A model generated the notes under the pieces. It was not told where the DNA came from and did not search any database. It saw only the letters and a list, made by a program, of their open reading frames with translations. Made by a program: the position numbers and the translations under genes. Below are positions 27,741 through 39,633 of a stretch of 64,000 nt of DNA, piece by piece (position 1 is the first letter of the stretch; every line of letters starts with the position of its first letter). Source of the stretch: Odiellus spinosus (Eukaryota > Arthropoda > Arachnida > Opiliones > Phalangiidae); the NCBI GenBank assembly GCA_963920705.1, contig OY987239.1:8771504-8835503 (forward strand), written 5' to 3'.

Positions 27741-27983
27741 TTAAAATGGGTTTAACATTTTGTGGGTGGCTTCCGGTTGACAGTAAAATGCCGATAACAT
27801 AGAGACATAATACAATTTTAATAGAGACTGGAGAAGCAACACTTTTTGTTCTTTTAATTCTTCGGTGGGTAACAAGATAGTTTTTGCACCAAACTTTTGA
27901 ATGGGGAAACTAATGGAGTTTTTCTTAGGGGCAATATTAAGTCCTTGACCCAATGCATTTTGGAGCAAATCAATAATTTTCAT
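27741..27983 (-). CDS. Unrecognised 80-residue protein
   Basis: A single open frame of 80 codons starts MKIIDLLQNALGQGLNIAPK and ends EATHKMLNPF. I do not recognise the family. It is not built from repeats, has a balanced composition with a hydrophobic helix-prone stretch (KVLLLQSLLKLYYVSMLSAF) and has no obvious signal peptide. It sits head to head with CRCP across 177 bp, which is typical of a shared promoter, and an AATAAA on its strand follows within about 80 bases. Those points favour a real small gene over a chance frame. It could be a small mitochondrial or membrane-associated protein, but that is a guess. Confidence 0.5.
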   Translation of the reverse strand: MKIIDLLQNALGQGLNIAPKKNSISFPIQKFGAKTILLPTEELKEQKVLLLQSLLKLYYVSMLSAFYCQPEATHKMLNPF

Positions 27984-28160
27984 TTTAATCTTACTGTGTT
28001 TATGTAAGGCTCGGTTAAGTGTTTTTTAAACTTTTTTATACTTAGTTAATATCGTCTGCTATAACTTCTGATCTGCTAGGAAATATTTCCATGACATTTC
28101 GTCACATGTACTTGTCTATAATTCGATTTTAATTTGTGTAATTTACTTAAAATTTTAACT
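27984..28160. promoter_or_regulatory. Putative bidirectional promoter
   Basis: This is the 177-bp spacer between the divergent start codons of the 80-residue gene and CRCP. It holds no other feature. No convincing TATA or initiator motif can be assigned, so the call rests on spacing alone. Confidence 0.4.
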
Positions 28161-28976
28161 ATGGAAGTGTATGTTAATCTTGTTTCTTTGCTGGGTATAG
28201 CATTTTTAATATAAATTTTTCAATTCAGATTAAATGATCATGTTGGTATGCTCTCTAACCAAGAAGTATTGGTAATTTTGCGAGAGTCACAAGCTCAAAA
28301 CAAAAGCCATAAAATTAAGAAACACCAACAAAATCTAGCCACATTATCATACGAGGTAGGATACATGTCGTGTTAACAAGAGATAAGTATTGCAACGTCA
28401 CACCTTTTTTATCTCTTACCTCGGTGTCATTCTACCTGGTTTAAGGAAAACTCCCACCCTTATTTCCAAGCTTTCCTTTCATTTTGCAAGGTTGACAGCA
28501 GGTCCTAATTAGTCCATAACCATCGTTATTGAGTGGGGGGTTCCGTCTGCCGTCATTGTCTCCTAATCATTCATTTTTTAAGACTATCAAGTATTTGGAA
28601 AAACGACCCTGCGCTTGGCAATCTCCAGAAATCATTAGAGAATTTATGGTCAAAATCCAACCATTTAATTTAACCAAGTAAGTTTATAATTACATTCTGA
28701 TCCAAAACAATCCTAATTATGTCAAACTTTAGGGCGGAGAAACTCCAACTTTTAAATCAACGCCCAACTACGCTTGTCGAGATTCAATTGGTAATTGAAA
28801 GCTCTTAATATTGATTTAATATCTTCAATTTTAATTATTTTTATTTTTTTTAGATGATAGAAGAATGCGAAGAGCGTTTGACGGAAGAAAATGTACAAGA
28901 AGTTCTCGATATTGTAGCCAATACGTTGCCAACCGATCCTAATGAAGAAGAATTAGAAGATCAAGTGTTGGAATAA
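28161..28976 (+). CDS. CRCP: DNA-directed RNA polymerase III subunit RPC9
   Basis: Five exons: 28161-28168, 28229-28355, 28583-28677, 28733-28790 and 28854-28976. They give 136 residues, near the usual length for the family. The product is the Rpb4-like partner of RPC8 in the Pol III stalk, used in initiation, and is also known in vertebrates as the CGRP receptor component. Conserved stretches are MEVLNDHVGMLSNQEVLVIL, QQNLATLSYETIKYL, SPEIIREFM, LTKAEKLQLLNQRP and VEIQLMIEECEERLTEENVQ. The first exon encodes only Met-Glu plus two bases. The junction gt+a restores Val3, matching the MEV start of animal orthologues. An AATAAA lies 82 bases after the stop. Confidence 0.95.
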
Positions 28977-29057
28977 TGATAAAATATCATCATTTTTTTA
29001 AAAAGAAACTCTCTGTTTTAAATTCTAAGTGTTTACCTCAAATTTATTTTTATTTTC

Positions 29058-29063
29058 AATAAA
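29058..29063 (+). terminator. Polyadenylation signal of CRCP
   Basis: AATAAA in ttttcaataaagttttaa, 82 bases after the stop codon. First canonical hexamer downstream. Confidence 0.7.
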
Positions 29064-29275
29064 GTTTTAAATTTAAAAAGACGTGGCCATGATTTGAAAC
29101 GGTTTATGAAGTGTTTCCTCTCGGCGGTCAGAATTTTTCCCCCATTTTAGGTGCGAAAATTCTGTTTCTCGTTGATGCAATAATAGTTTTCTCCCGCAAA
29201 ATTTTTACATATATTTTTGGAGGCACCCCTGGTCTAACTGAATCCATAATATGAGATTCCACAATTTTATTTTTG

Positions 29276-29915
29276 GATAGTATGAAAATTCCCCGACTTT
29301 TCCCAGACCTTTGAACAATTTTAAAATTCCCTGACTTTTCCCTGACCTTTGGGAAATTTTCCCTGACTTTTTGAAATTCCGACTTTTCCCTGACCTTTGA
29401 ACAATTTTAAAATTCCCTGACTTTTCCCTGATCTTTGGGCAATTTTAAAATTCCCTGACTTTTCCCTGACCTTTGAACAATTTTAAAATTCCCTGAGTTT
29501 TCCCTGATCTTTTTACAATTTTAAAATTCCCTGACTTTTCCCTGACCTTTGGGAAATTTTAAAATTCCCTGACTTTTAGACATTCCCTGACCTTTGAACA
29601 ATTTTAAAATTCCCTGACTTTTCCCTGACCTTTGAAAAATTTTAAAATTCCCCGACTTTTCCCTAACCTTTGAACAATTTTAAAATTCCCCGACTTTGCT
29701 TGACCTTTGAACAATTTTAAAATTCCCTGACTTTTCCCTAACCTTTGAACAATTTTAAAATTCCCTGACCTTTCCCTGACCTATGGGCAATTTTAAAATT
29801 CCCCGACTTTCCCTGACCTTTGAACAATTTTAAAATTCCCTGACCTTTGGGAAATTTTAAAATTCCCTGACTTTTTGAAATTCCCTGACTTTTCCAGGTT
29901 TTCCAGGTCTGTGTC
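29276..29915 (+). repeat. Tandem array of ccctgacttttccctgacc units
   Basis: Irregular units of about 36-38 bp contain ttccctgacttttccctgac, ctttgaacaattttaaaa and shorter deletion variants. The right edge, cttttccaggttttccaggt followed by ctgtgtcaaccctag, matches the terminus of the hAT-like element at 55488-55758 (ctgtggcaaccctg). The array therefore looks like an expansion of a transposon end. Confidence 0.9.
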
Positions 29916-30640
29916 AACCCTAGAGCTAAACTTGCCTACTACCGGTTATTTGATTTAGGCTTATGAAGTAACGGCAGGGCATAGCTAGTTAAATTCGTCG
30001 ATTTTATTTTACTAATATCAATGTAAGCTTAAATTTTACAAATATTTATTTAGATTTTGTAAGCTTAATATCAAAAGATTACATAACATTTTTTTGTACT
30101 AATTTAACTGTTTTACAATTAGTGTTAAAATATAAAACTGACCAAATATATTTGGTTCATCAGGCAGTGGAAGATTTAAACTTTAGTTCAAATGGCAATT
30201 TTTTAAAAAGTTAAACATTTGAATAGTTATTGGCACTTCTGTTAATTTTAAATTTAAATAGTACAATAATAATTAAATCAGAGCTTGAGCAAAAGTCACA
30301 AGAATGAGAATTTCATATGGCAGTTAAAACTTATTTAACTCAGATCATTCCTCTTTAATTAAAATTGGATCCAGTTGAGATTATGGTTACAAAAATTAAT
30401 AAAAAATAAAATGCTTGTTGTTCGCGAGTGATGTTTGTAGATTTAAATTGCGTCAAAATTGTACCATAAGTAAGAAAGTTTTGAATTTCCAAAGTTTGGA
30501 AGTAATTATCCTCGATGACGTCATTTTATCATCCGATAAGCGTACGTGGGAAATGTAAATTTGATCCAACGTTTTGAGTCAATTGTTAAAAAATAATATT
30601 AATCCCAAAAGGTTTTGTACAATTGTCCAAAATTTTAAAA
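29916..30640. other. AT-rich intergenic stretch
   Basis: No gene, terminal inverted repeat or tandem structure is evident. A perfect TGACGTCA occurs near 30516-30523. Confidence 0.6.
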
Positions 30641-31330
30641 TGATTTTATTCTAAGCCTATTTAGTTTTACGCCTAAATCTAATTTGATTCTAAGTCTAAA
30701 TCTAGTTTTAATCTAAGCCTAAATCTAATTTGGTTCTAAGCCTAAATTCAATTTAGTTCTAAGCCTAAATTCAATTTGGTCCTAAGCCTAAATTCAATTT
30801 GGTCCTAAGCCTAAATTCAATTTGGTCCTAAGCCTAAATTCAATTTGGTCCTAAGCCTAAATCCAATTTGGTCCTAAGCCTAAATCCAATTTGGTTCTAA
30901 GCCTAAATCCAATTTGGTTCTAAGCCTAAATTCAATTTGGTTCTAACCCTAAATCCAATTTGGTCCTAAGCCTAAATCCAATTTGGTCCTAAGCCTAAAT
31001 CCAATTTGGTTCTAAGCCTAAATTCAATTTGGTTTTAAGCCTAAATCCAATTTGGTTCTAAGCCTAAATCCAATTTGGTCCTAAGCCTAAATCCAATTTG
31101 GTCCTAAGCCTAAATCCAATTTGGTCCTAAGCCTCAATCCAATTTGGTCCTAAGCCTCAATCCAATTTGGTCCTAAGCCTAAATCCAATTTGATCCTAAG
31201 CCTAAATCCAATTTGGTCCTAAGCCTAAATCCAATTTGGTTCTAACCCTAAATCTAATTTGCTCCTAAGCCTAAATCCAATTTGGTTCTAAGCCTAAATC
31301 TTTTTTAATCTAAGCCTAAAATGAATTTTA
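30640..31330 (+). repeat. 23-bp minisatellite (aagcctaaatccaatttgg)
   Basis: About 29 units of 23 bp, core taagcctaaatccaatttgg followed by tyc. Variants taaatt and taaatc occur in runs, which indicates stepwise unequal exchange. Flanks to 31800 still contain scattered aagcctaa and ttaggctta, so the array probably grew from an older repeat-rich background. Intergenic between CRCP and the U1-type zinc-finger gene. Confidence 0.95.
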
Positions 31331-32090
31331 ACCATCTCTAACCTTGCTTTTTCAAAATATAATGACGAATTTTTGAATATTTTAATATTTATTATATATT
31401 TGTGATTAAACTAACAATTAAAATTAAACTCCAAAAATTCACAAAAACAACAAAACTGAAACAAATTTAAACTAAATGATAAATGGAATACATTTTCTTC
31501 ATAAAACACGTTAAAACACATACACTTAATATAATTTTAATTACACTTAAAAAACATTTTTAATCTCATTTTTATCAAAATACTTAAACGGATATTTCAA
31601 CGCAAATATAATTTGATTCTTATTTATTTTTTAAGCCTAAATTTAGGCTTAAATGACACCAATTAATAATCAACGAACATGTTTAACTTTTAAACAATTC
31701 AAAACTTAAAATTAGGCTTAACGAATGAAATCAGTTTTAATTAAAAACTAGGCTTAAATTTTAAGCGTAGATTTAAAATTGTTTTAAAATTAAGAAAAAT
31801 GATGTTGGTTATTAAATGAAGATCATTAAAGCCTATATTTAAATTTAATTAATACAATAAAAAATAATTAATATTGCATTAAATTATCCATTTAACACTT
31901 AAATTAATTTGACGATTTTAATTAAAATTAGATTCGTAAAATTTATCAAGTTTAAAATTTTGATAAAATTGATTTTGTTTTTTAAATATCGGTTAAAACT
32001 AATTGGTTTTAAAATTATAATATTTAATAAAGGTTAAATATTGGATAAAATAGAACCCCATTAAATATGCGGGGTTTAAATTGACAATTT
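31331..32090. other. AT-rich intergenic stretch
   Basis: Very AT-rich. Contains isolated ttaggctta and aagcctaa motifs and no supported gene. Confidence 0.55.
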
Positions 32091-32177
32091 TTTCATTGCA
32101 AGCTTAAAATCGAGATGCTACGTTGTAACCCGGATCGTTAGCATCAAAATCGGTTGTATTTTAAGCTTGCAATGAAA
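32091..32177. repeat. Hairpin: perfect 20-bp arms with an inner stem
   Basis: Arms tttcattgcaagcttaaaat (32091-32110) and its exact inverse (32158-32177) enclose an inner pair gatgcta/tagcatc. The whole 87-nt unit could fold as a two-tier hairpin. It lies about 470 bases past the stop of the minus-strand U1-type zinc-finger gene, so it may fall in that 3' UTR. A tiny MITE is the alternative. Confidence 0.7.
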
Positions 32178-32645
32178 TTTTAGTTACTTTTTCTTGAAAG
32201 AAACTTTTTGCAATAAAAGAAAGTTAAATGTTTCGGTAGAAAAATTTTACCGAAACTTTTGCTGACTCATATGGTCATTATTTGATTTTTCTTGCAAGCT
32301 AAAGTTCGCAAAGAAAATTAAATGGCATGTTTATTGCAAGCTATATATTTGCAATAAATTTTTGGCAAGCTAAATAATTGCGAGATGATTTTAAAGAAAA
32401 TTTTTAATGCTTTGTTTCCTTGCACTGAAAATAACTTCTTTCTTTGCAGGCAAAATAGATTATAGTTTTCCTTGCAGCGAAATCTTAATGTTAATTAAAA
32501 TGTTTGAAGGCTTAAAAGTAATTTAAATTTAATTCTAAGCTTGCAAGGAATAAAAATTAACCAAATTTAATTAAAATTTCAACTACCGGGCTGTTTTTTT
32601 TGCAAAATTATAGTTTACCTTTGCAAGGAAAAGTTCAAAATTCCT
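32178..32645. other. Stretch rich in ttgcaag motifs, probable 3' UTR of the next gene
   Basis: About ten copies of ttgcaag/cttgcaa or close variants (ttgcaggc, ttgcagcg, ggcaagct) are scattered through 470 bp, without fixed spacing. No coding frame. It immediately follows the stop codon of the minus-strand zinc-finger gene. Confidence 0.5.
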
Positions 32646-34007
32646 CTATTGTTTGTCTTTTTTAAAGTCTTTTTCAGCCTTTTCCTTCTTCTTGAACACC
32701 TTCTTGAATGAAGGGAAACATCCTACTTTCTTTTTATCCTCGACAGCCATGTTACGGCTATTTTCGATCTCCTGGTGGACGATGTTATAATCATTCCCGA
32801 GCTGGGGGTACAAGCGACCCGCAGGGACAGTAGGATCGAAAATAGTTGCTGGCACTTTTATATTTGCTTCGGAGGCTGGAGGACACGAAGGAGGTACTCC
32901 TCCGTTCAATTGGCTTTTCATAGCCGCCACCTCGATCTTGCGAGCGTGTTTTTTACTATCCAAATGCTGCTGAAAGTTTTCCGGTCCCGAAAAACTCTTC
33001 TGGCAAACCTCACATTTTAATACGTCGGAATGGTCCACACCATCATTTTCAGACTGATAATAATTGGAATTAGAATAAATTGAAGAATGGTAGGCTTTGC
33101 TACATTTGTTTATGGATTAGAACTACGCTACGATATGTTTAGTACAGTGTCTCCTAACCCGGGGGATTAGTGGATATGAACTATGATATACTACGTTTTG
33201 TACTGAGTCCCATAACCCAGAGGATCTGTGGATAAGAACAATGATGTGCTATCATTTGAACTGCGTCCCATAACCCAGGGGTGGTCTGTGGATCAACAAT
33301 ACGCTCTGATACTATTTGTACTGGGTCCCATAGTCCAGGGGAATCAGTAGATCAGAACTACACTGTGCTACCATTTGTACAGGGTCCTATAACATAGGGG
33401 GATCTGTGGATAAGAACTACACTGCATGGGCTACCATCTAGTGGTGGTTGCTTGAAACTCTCCCAATGCGTGCTAGGACATCATGTTTCCTGTCAAGAGG
33501 AATGAGGTGGGTAGGGGGTAAGGAGAATTAACTAGGTTTTTCAGCGAGGTGGCGTAGGGCTTCAAATTCCTCTCTCTCTCTCTCCTGTATAGTGCCGAAT
33601 ACGAAGGGCTCTATGGGGAACTCAAACTTACGGGTGAAGAATTAATAGGCTTATGATATGAATCTTGTCTCGATTAGGGCCTTGTCAAATTGATCTATTT
33701 GACATTAAAAAAAATTGTTTGAAGTAATTACCTTTATGGTGGCCATGATATTTTGCTTCTTCAGCATGGAAAGATGTTTACTTCCACTTTCATGTTGTTT
33801 CATTGACTTCTCACCAGTCATTGAGACGTCACAAACATTACACCTTAATTTACCTTCATCAGGAGGTAACGGCGCGTATCTCATGTTTTTCCTAGCTTCA
33901 ACCATTTTCTTTTCGTGAGATTTCGAGGCCAAGTGTTCCGAGTATGGCTCAGGACCACTAAAAGTCTTTTCACACACGTCACATTCTGCGAAAGGTACGT
34001 CTCCCAT
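32646..34007 (-). CDS. U1-type (matrin-like) zinc-finger protein, three fingers
   Basis: Two coding exons, 34007-33732 and 33053-32646, join in frame to 227 residues. Three C-x2-C-x12-H-x5-H fingers of the U1/matrin class are visible: ECDVCEKTFSGPEPYSEHLA near residue 8, RCNVCDVSMTGEKSMKQHES near 55 and KCEVCQKSFSGPENFQQHLD near 105. Such fingers bind double-stranded or structured RNA in ZNF346 and ZNF385-like proteins, so an RNA-binding role is inferred. The C-terminus is strongly basic (KKVFKKKEKAEKDFKKDK). A splice acceptor sits 13 bases upstream of the ATG, so the 5' UTR is probably spliced. I recognise the domain class but not a single orthologue. Confidence 0.85.
33530..33660 (+). repeat. 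Fragment of the cttacgggtgaattaat dispersed family
   Basis: Contains gcgaggtggcgtagggcttc, ctctctctctctctcc, gaagggctctatggggaact and cttacgggtgaagaattaat in an order also found at 40798-40928 and inverted at 60146-60326. It lies in the intron of the U1-type zinc-finger gene. Confidence 0.7.
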
Positions 34008-34725
34008 CTTAATGTTTCTGAAAATTAAGGTTTAAATAATAAATACGTTAGTCTTCTAAAAAAATATTGTTGAAAATTAAATTTAGTGCTAAGATAATAC
34101 TCAGTGCTGCTAATATCTGGTTCCATATTAATCATAAATTAAAGATTACTTGTAAAATTCAGTTAAAATAACCTTCGATGATAATATTAGTATCAAATCT
34201 GTCGAACGACTGCGGGTTTTATCAAATTTTATATTTTGTAAAATAAAAAAAAAAACCCAAACTAAAACTAAAAATTCTTCGAAGTGATAAGCTAATAGTA
34301 TTGCAATGACTAATTATGATAATATCGTTAAAAATAGGGTTTCAAGGGTTAGTACCACTCGAATGAAAGATAAATTGGCACTTTTTTTAAACTTTACATT
34401 TGGTTAGGTCTATGAGCGTTCATACAAAATTTTGGAAGTTAATTTACCAGCACTTTTCCAGGTTTTCCCTGACCATTTCAAAATAATCTCCTTAACAGAT
34501 TTTAATCTTTTTTTCATGAATTTATTCTGACAAGCGAGCTCTTGGCAATTCCCACACTTTATTTGAAAGTCAGAATATGAGAAACAAAATTTATCTTTAG
34601 GCAAATATTTTCAGTTTATAATTACGTGACAGTTATTTGGTCAACCAATCATAAACAGCTAGAATTCCTTGGCATGTACCAAAATATTTAATTTCTCTGA
34701 CCATTTTCAAATTGGGAGGAAATTT

Positions 34726-35300
34726 CTAAATTCCCTGACTTTTCCCTGATATTTTGGACCAATTTCCCTGACATTTTGGACCAATTTCCCTGACTTTTCC
34801 CTGACATTTTGGACCAATTTCCCTGACTTTTCCCTGACATTTTGGACCAATTTCCCTGACTTTTCCCTGACATTTTGGACCAATTTCCCTGACTTTTCCC
34901 TGACATTTTGGACCAATTTCCCTGACTTTTCCCTGACATTTTGGACCAATTTCCCTGACTTTTCCCTGACATTTTGGACCAATTTCCCTGACTTTTCCCT
35001 GACATTTTGGACCAATTTCCCTGACTTTTCCCTGACATTTTGGACCAATTTCCCTGACTTTTCCCTGACATTTTGGACCAATTTCCCTGACATTTTGGAC
35101 CAATTTCCCTGACTTTTCCCTGACATTTTGGACCAATTTCCCTGACTTTCCCTGACATTTTGGACCAATTTCCCTGACTTTTCCCTGACATTTTGGACCA
35201 ATTTCCAAATTTCCCTGCTTTTTTGGACCAATTTCGAAATTCCCTGACTATTCCCTGACATTTTGGACGAATTTCCATATTTCCCTGACTTTTCCCCAAC
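34726..35300 (+). repeat. 33-bp minisatellite (ccctgacattttggaccaat)
   Basis: About 15 near-identical units of 33 bp, ccctgacattttggaccaat plus ttccctgactttt, with shorter 17-bp variants. Frames of up to 203 codons on the minus strand repeat GKSQGNWSKMS and are artefacts. The ccctgacttttccctgac core is shared with the array at 29276 and with hAT-like ends at 55488-55758. Upstream, tttaccagcacttttccagg (34443) is a remnant of that family. Confidence 0.95.
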
Positions 35301-36600
35301 CTAACTCGATTCAGGCATTGTCAAATTGATCTTGCAAGACCTCTTAAGACTACATTTTTTGGTAAGGGTCTTTATAGAAAATTTAGGATTGTAGAGGACA
35401 CAAATTAGGACTAAAATGATTTAAAATTTCAGTGAAAATACCCTTTAAAAATGTTACTTTATTTCTCGCAAAAGCGATAGCCACGGCTCTTTTGAATTTG
35501 ATTAGATATTGAACAAGTTTAAAACCGTTAATAAGACCTTGATTGAGCTCCCCCGTCTTAAGGATGCTCTAGCTCTGATTGTGAGAAGCAATATACAAAT
35601 CTTAGCTAGGGTCTGATTACGCGAAACATTACAAGTTTTTGACAGCGCAGTCAATTAACTCAAAATTATAGGATTTTATAGGACATTTCAAGGAAATACA
35701 GGATAATATAAATATAGGACAAGTTTGAAAATATATTATTTTATAGGATTACTGTCAGGTTCCATGTCGTAGTCTTTCTAAAAAAATCTCATGGCTAATA
35801 ATAAATTTCTACTATCAAGCACATAATTTAATGCTTTTTGATAAGCTTATATTACAGTTATTGATAAACTGTACACATCAAAATGCACGGGCCATTGGTA
35901 CAAAGTAACTTTTCTCTACAGTAGTTTTTTTTTTTAAGCTTTGATTTAATTTTAGATAGACTTGATTCATAGTTTAAAGTACACGCGCAACCTGAATCGA
36001 AGATCAAGTGATGTCAATTAAATTGATATCGCGCCAAGCTGGCGAATTTACACAAAATTAGGTTTTATAGGAAAATATAAGACTGAAATTATCCTAATAA
36101 TAGGGATTTTACTAGCCAAATTTCAGCAAAAATACCGTTTAAAATGATATTTTATTTTCCAGATATGCAAATGAGATTGCCACATTTTTTTCATATTCAA
36201 ATTCCCTGACTTTTCCAGGTTTTTCCCTGACCTTTACTAGGGAGAATAGTAAGAAGGTAGCGAAGACCAGTTTATCAATTCTACATATCGATAATCTCAC
36301 TAGATTTACGCTTAGTTCACCACTTTTTCAACTGTTAGACTTGGATATTTCAGTTTTCTTCACTTACCACTCTAACTCAAGCACCAGAGGCCACTCTAAG
36401 AAGTTTCTCAAACCCCGCACCCTCACTACTTATCGCCAAACCCATTTTTCGTGTTATAAGAGATTGAAAAAATCTCCCTGAGGATCTAATCTCCCTCTCT
36501 AGTAAGCCTCTTTTCCGTTATAAACTGTCTGCCACTTATTTTAACGGCATTCCTAATATTTGTTGTTGTTGTTTTACCTTCTCTGATATTTCGATGTTTG
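35301..36600. other. Intergenic DNA with decayed hAT-like fragments
   Basis: Scattered ttttataggac and ataggattttatagg motifs (35660-36130) and aattccctgacttttccagg (36206) are remnants of the two hAT-like families. No gene is supported. Confidence 0.5.
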
Positions 36601-36609
36601 TATAAAGCC

Positions 36610-36945
36610 AGAAGTAGATGAAACCCTCCTTTGAAGTCTATTACTCCCTGGTCTGGTCTACCCGTCTCTGTATGGGTTAGTTTCAAAAAGCGCGATTCGT
36701 ACGCCTCCTAACGGTAGATATTTTCGGAGCGGGAGTTCGTCGAGCGAGTCTCTCTAGCAGCCTTGGCCTTCGTCAAAAAAACGTCGTCGTTTGTGGAGAG
36801 AGAAAATTTCCAATTTTCCGTAGACAGGGGGTATGAAGTAGGACCCCTCCGATCTCGTAAAATTGGGAATTTTACCCATACAGAGAGGTGCGCTATATCG
36901 AACATTAGAGTAGTAGACTTCAAAGGAGGGTTTCATCTACTTCTG
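36610..36945. mobile_element. hAT-like MITE with perfect 8-bp target duplication
   Basis: A 336-bp element with terminal inverted repeats of about 36 bp and one mismatch: agaagtagatgaaaccctcc at the left, inverse at the right. Symmetry extends inward to tctgtatgggt. It is flanked by ATAAAGCC at 36602-36609 and 36946-36953. The centre is non-coding, and open frames across it are incidental. The 8-bp duplication points to hAT or a related superfamily. Confidence 0.9.
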
Positions 36946-36953
36946 ATAAAGCC

Positions 36954-39360
36954 ACAAGCTGGCTTCACGAAAATATAGGATTTTATAGGAATTACAGGAC
37001 CACCATGCTTAAATTGCCAGCGATTTTAGCCATTGGGAAAAGCCAATTTCTTTCATTATTCTATGGGAGCACATTGAAATCAAAAGTAAAACTGACATCA
37101 TGCGTTTGTAAAGGGAATTTACTCAATTTCTTGAGATAATTTTGGCCCCAAATGATTCAGGTTGCATTTTTACTTTAAGTTTAACAGATTTCTAGTCTAT
37201 CTTATCATAATTTATTCTTAAATTTAAAATAGTTAAGACATTTTTTTGGGTAGTTAAAACTGGTTTCGATGGTTAATAAGATCAACTATTCACTATAAAA
37301 ATCAGATAAACATACTCAAAAAGATATCAAAGTATACGCGCCTAAAAAATATGTATTTAAAGGTATACTACGAGCTTTCGAATTTATTTTCGCAATCACA
37401 TTCGAAAACTTTTTCTCTAATATTATATACGTTTTTAGCGTTAAACTTAATTTGGTTTGATTAAGATTAAATGTAAGTGAGGTGTAAATTCAACCTTCAA
37501 CAGCGTTATCATGATAAATTTGGTTAAAAAGCAATGCCTTCATTATTAATTTCGATATCTGTACCGTACTTTTGTACTTTGAATATCGGGAGCAATTGGG
37601 TTCATTCTGATTGGTTCGATTTTATACTGCACTTAAATTCAACCTTAACCAAACAAAGCTTTCCTTATTTAGCTCAATGTTTTCTATAGTTTGTAACTAA
37701 ATGATCGTGAGTTCAACGTAACCCTTTAAAATTAATAATTTAATTTTAAACGTACATGAACTTTAAACCTCTGTCTGTTCCAAATATTGTAAATTTGAAA
37801 CCACAATGTTGTTAAAATTCTAAAAAGGCTGAATAAACAATAATTTAACGGTAATTAAAACTACATCCTGGCTTCAATAGAGTCTTAATCATTTCCTGTT
37901 ATGAAAAACGTTTAGCTTAAACGTCAAAATTTTGAGAGCTAAGGAGAATTAAGTCTGATAATGCGGTGGACAAAAAGTCAATGGCTGTTTGAATAACCGA
38001 TAGGAATTATAACACCTCTAGCTAGGCTTCCTGCTTTTTGTGACATTGCCCCAGTATGAAAGAGAGGGAATTAGCACGTTTAAAATAAATCAAAGCATTA
38101 TAGCGACAGAATAACGAAATGGGTAACACTGAGATTGAGAAAACTGTCGCTAGCAATAATGTTTCACGTGTTTAAGTAGTAAATAGTCAACCCTTAGCAA
38201 CAACTTCCAACAAGGCGATTCTACAATAGGTTTATAGATTTGGTTTTACATATCACTGCTTGCCAAGGAAGATAATTATTCCTCCGAGATTAATTAAAAT
38301 TCTATAACTATTTTTTTGCGAAACACCTTGAAACTTGAGTATGTAAAGGAAATATCTAGCTTCTAACCAATAGGTAAACTACCCATTTCTACCCATAACA
38401 ATGCAAAGCATGGCTTTAAAGCTCAAGATATTATGGGGTACTAACCAATACAAAATTAAATTATATATAAATTTAAATCGCCTCTGTCAACAGTTAAAAA
38501 TTCAATTTTAAAGCTAAATGAACTTTTTTCATGGATATAATTTAAATAATTACTCACCAAAATTGATCAATCGGTCTTCAATAAGAAATAACAACTCGTT
38601 AGTTGGTCCAAACTTTTCAAAGTAATGGAATGCTTAGGCGTTTTTTGCTCCTTGTCAGTAAGTTAACAATTTCGGAAGTGTGGAACGAGACTCAAGGATT
38701 TCAACACTTAAATAACGTTACTAAATCAAAGCTTAACCAGAACTGACAATTACATCAGAACTTGATGAGTTAAACTAAAACCAAAACTTTACAAGGATAA
38801 GGATTAGGATCAGAATCCGTTAAATATTTCACCGCATTCCTAGTCTAACGTCCGTTACATAGGATTATTATTCCTATCACTGTTTTACAGCTGACAAGTT
38901 TTAACTCGTAACAAAAGTCACATATCTAACATAGAGGAATAAACAGCAGGAGTAGAAGTCATATAATAGCTTCAAGAACACGAACTAATTAGTCCACTGT
39001 GCAAAAATAAGGTGGGGTACACGGCAAATGACAACTTTAAATATTGCCTGGTTTAAAATTAAATGAAAGATTTTTTGAAACGTTTCTTGATATTTGAAAG
39101 TTTAAGTTTGGAACTACAAATTTTGTAACCAGTGACTCAATCTGTAGTTCCAATTCCAAAAGCCTTTTTAGACTAGCAGACGAAGTTCACTGGTCAAAGG
39201 TCATGGACCAGTTTATTTATAACGGGGGAAAATGTCGCGGATCAAATTCAAGTAAATTCTGAAATAAAAAACAAAGAATATTATTTAATTTAGAATTTAA
39301 TTTTTAATCTGGGCCAGCTAACTTTTAAACTAGACACTTGTCCAGTGAAACTGCTTTATT
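36954..39360. other. Intergenic DNA, no gene supported
   Basis: AT-rich and mostly unique. A partial copy of the tttcattatyctatg family lies at 37040-37150. Degenerate ctggccag and gtccagt motifs near 39120-39360 resemble the MITE at 10620. I see no exon-like sequence. Confidence 0.55.
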
Positions 39361-39633
39361 CCTCCAAGAAGGATCTGATCCTTCTTGATTCCTCACGCTC
39401 GTACTAAATACTGAATAAGAAAAAAGCTTATTTTCGTCCTTGAGGAATTAAGATAGCAAAAGCTGTCTGCTCTAAGGACTATCTTTGGAATTTTTGGAGG
39501 GAAAGCGGCAAAGCGAAAAACGACCGAACCATACGTATTTCCTCAAATTCCTCGTTAGTTAATTTAGAGAAAAGATAGTTTTGTTACTATTACTGGTTTT
39601 GCTGTTAAATTTCAACCATACCTACACCAAAAT

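Noticed and set aside
30640..31330. aagcctaa repeats considered as telomere-like DNA
   Set aside because: The unit is 23 bp and not a pure TTAGG/TTAGGC run; it is an interstitial minisatellite.
34688..35299. Three overlapping frames of 160-203 codons
   Set aside because: They are translations of a 33-bp repeat in three phases, with GKSQGNWSKMS repeating. The unit simply lacks stops.
36486..36978. Several frames of 60-71 codons containing FKGGFHLL
   Set aside because: The shared peptide comes from the inverted ends of the 336-bp MITE.
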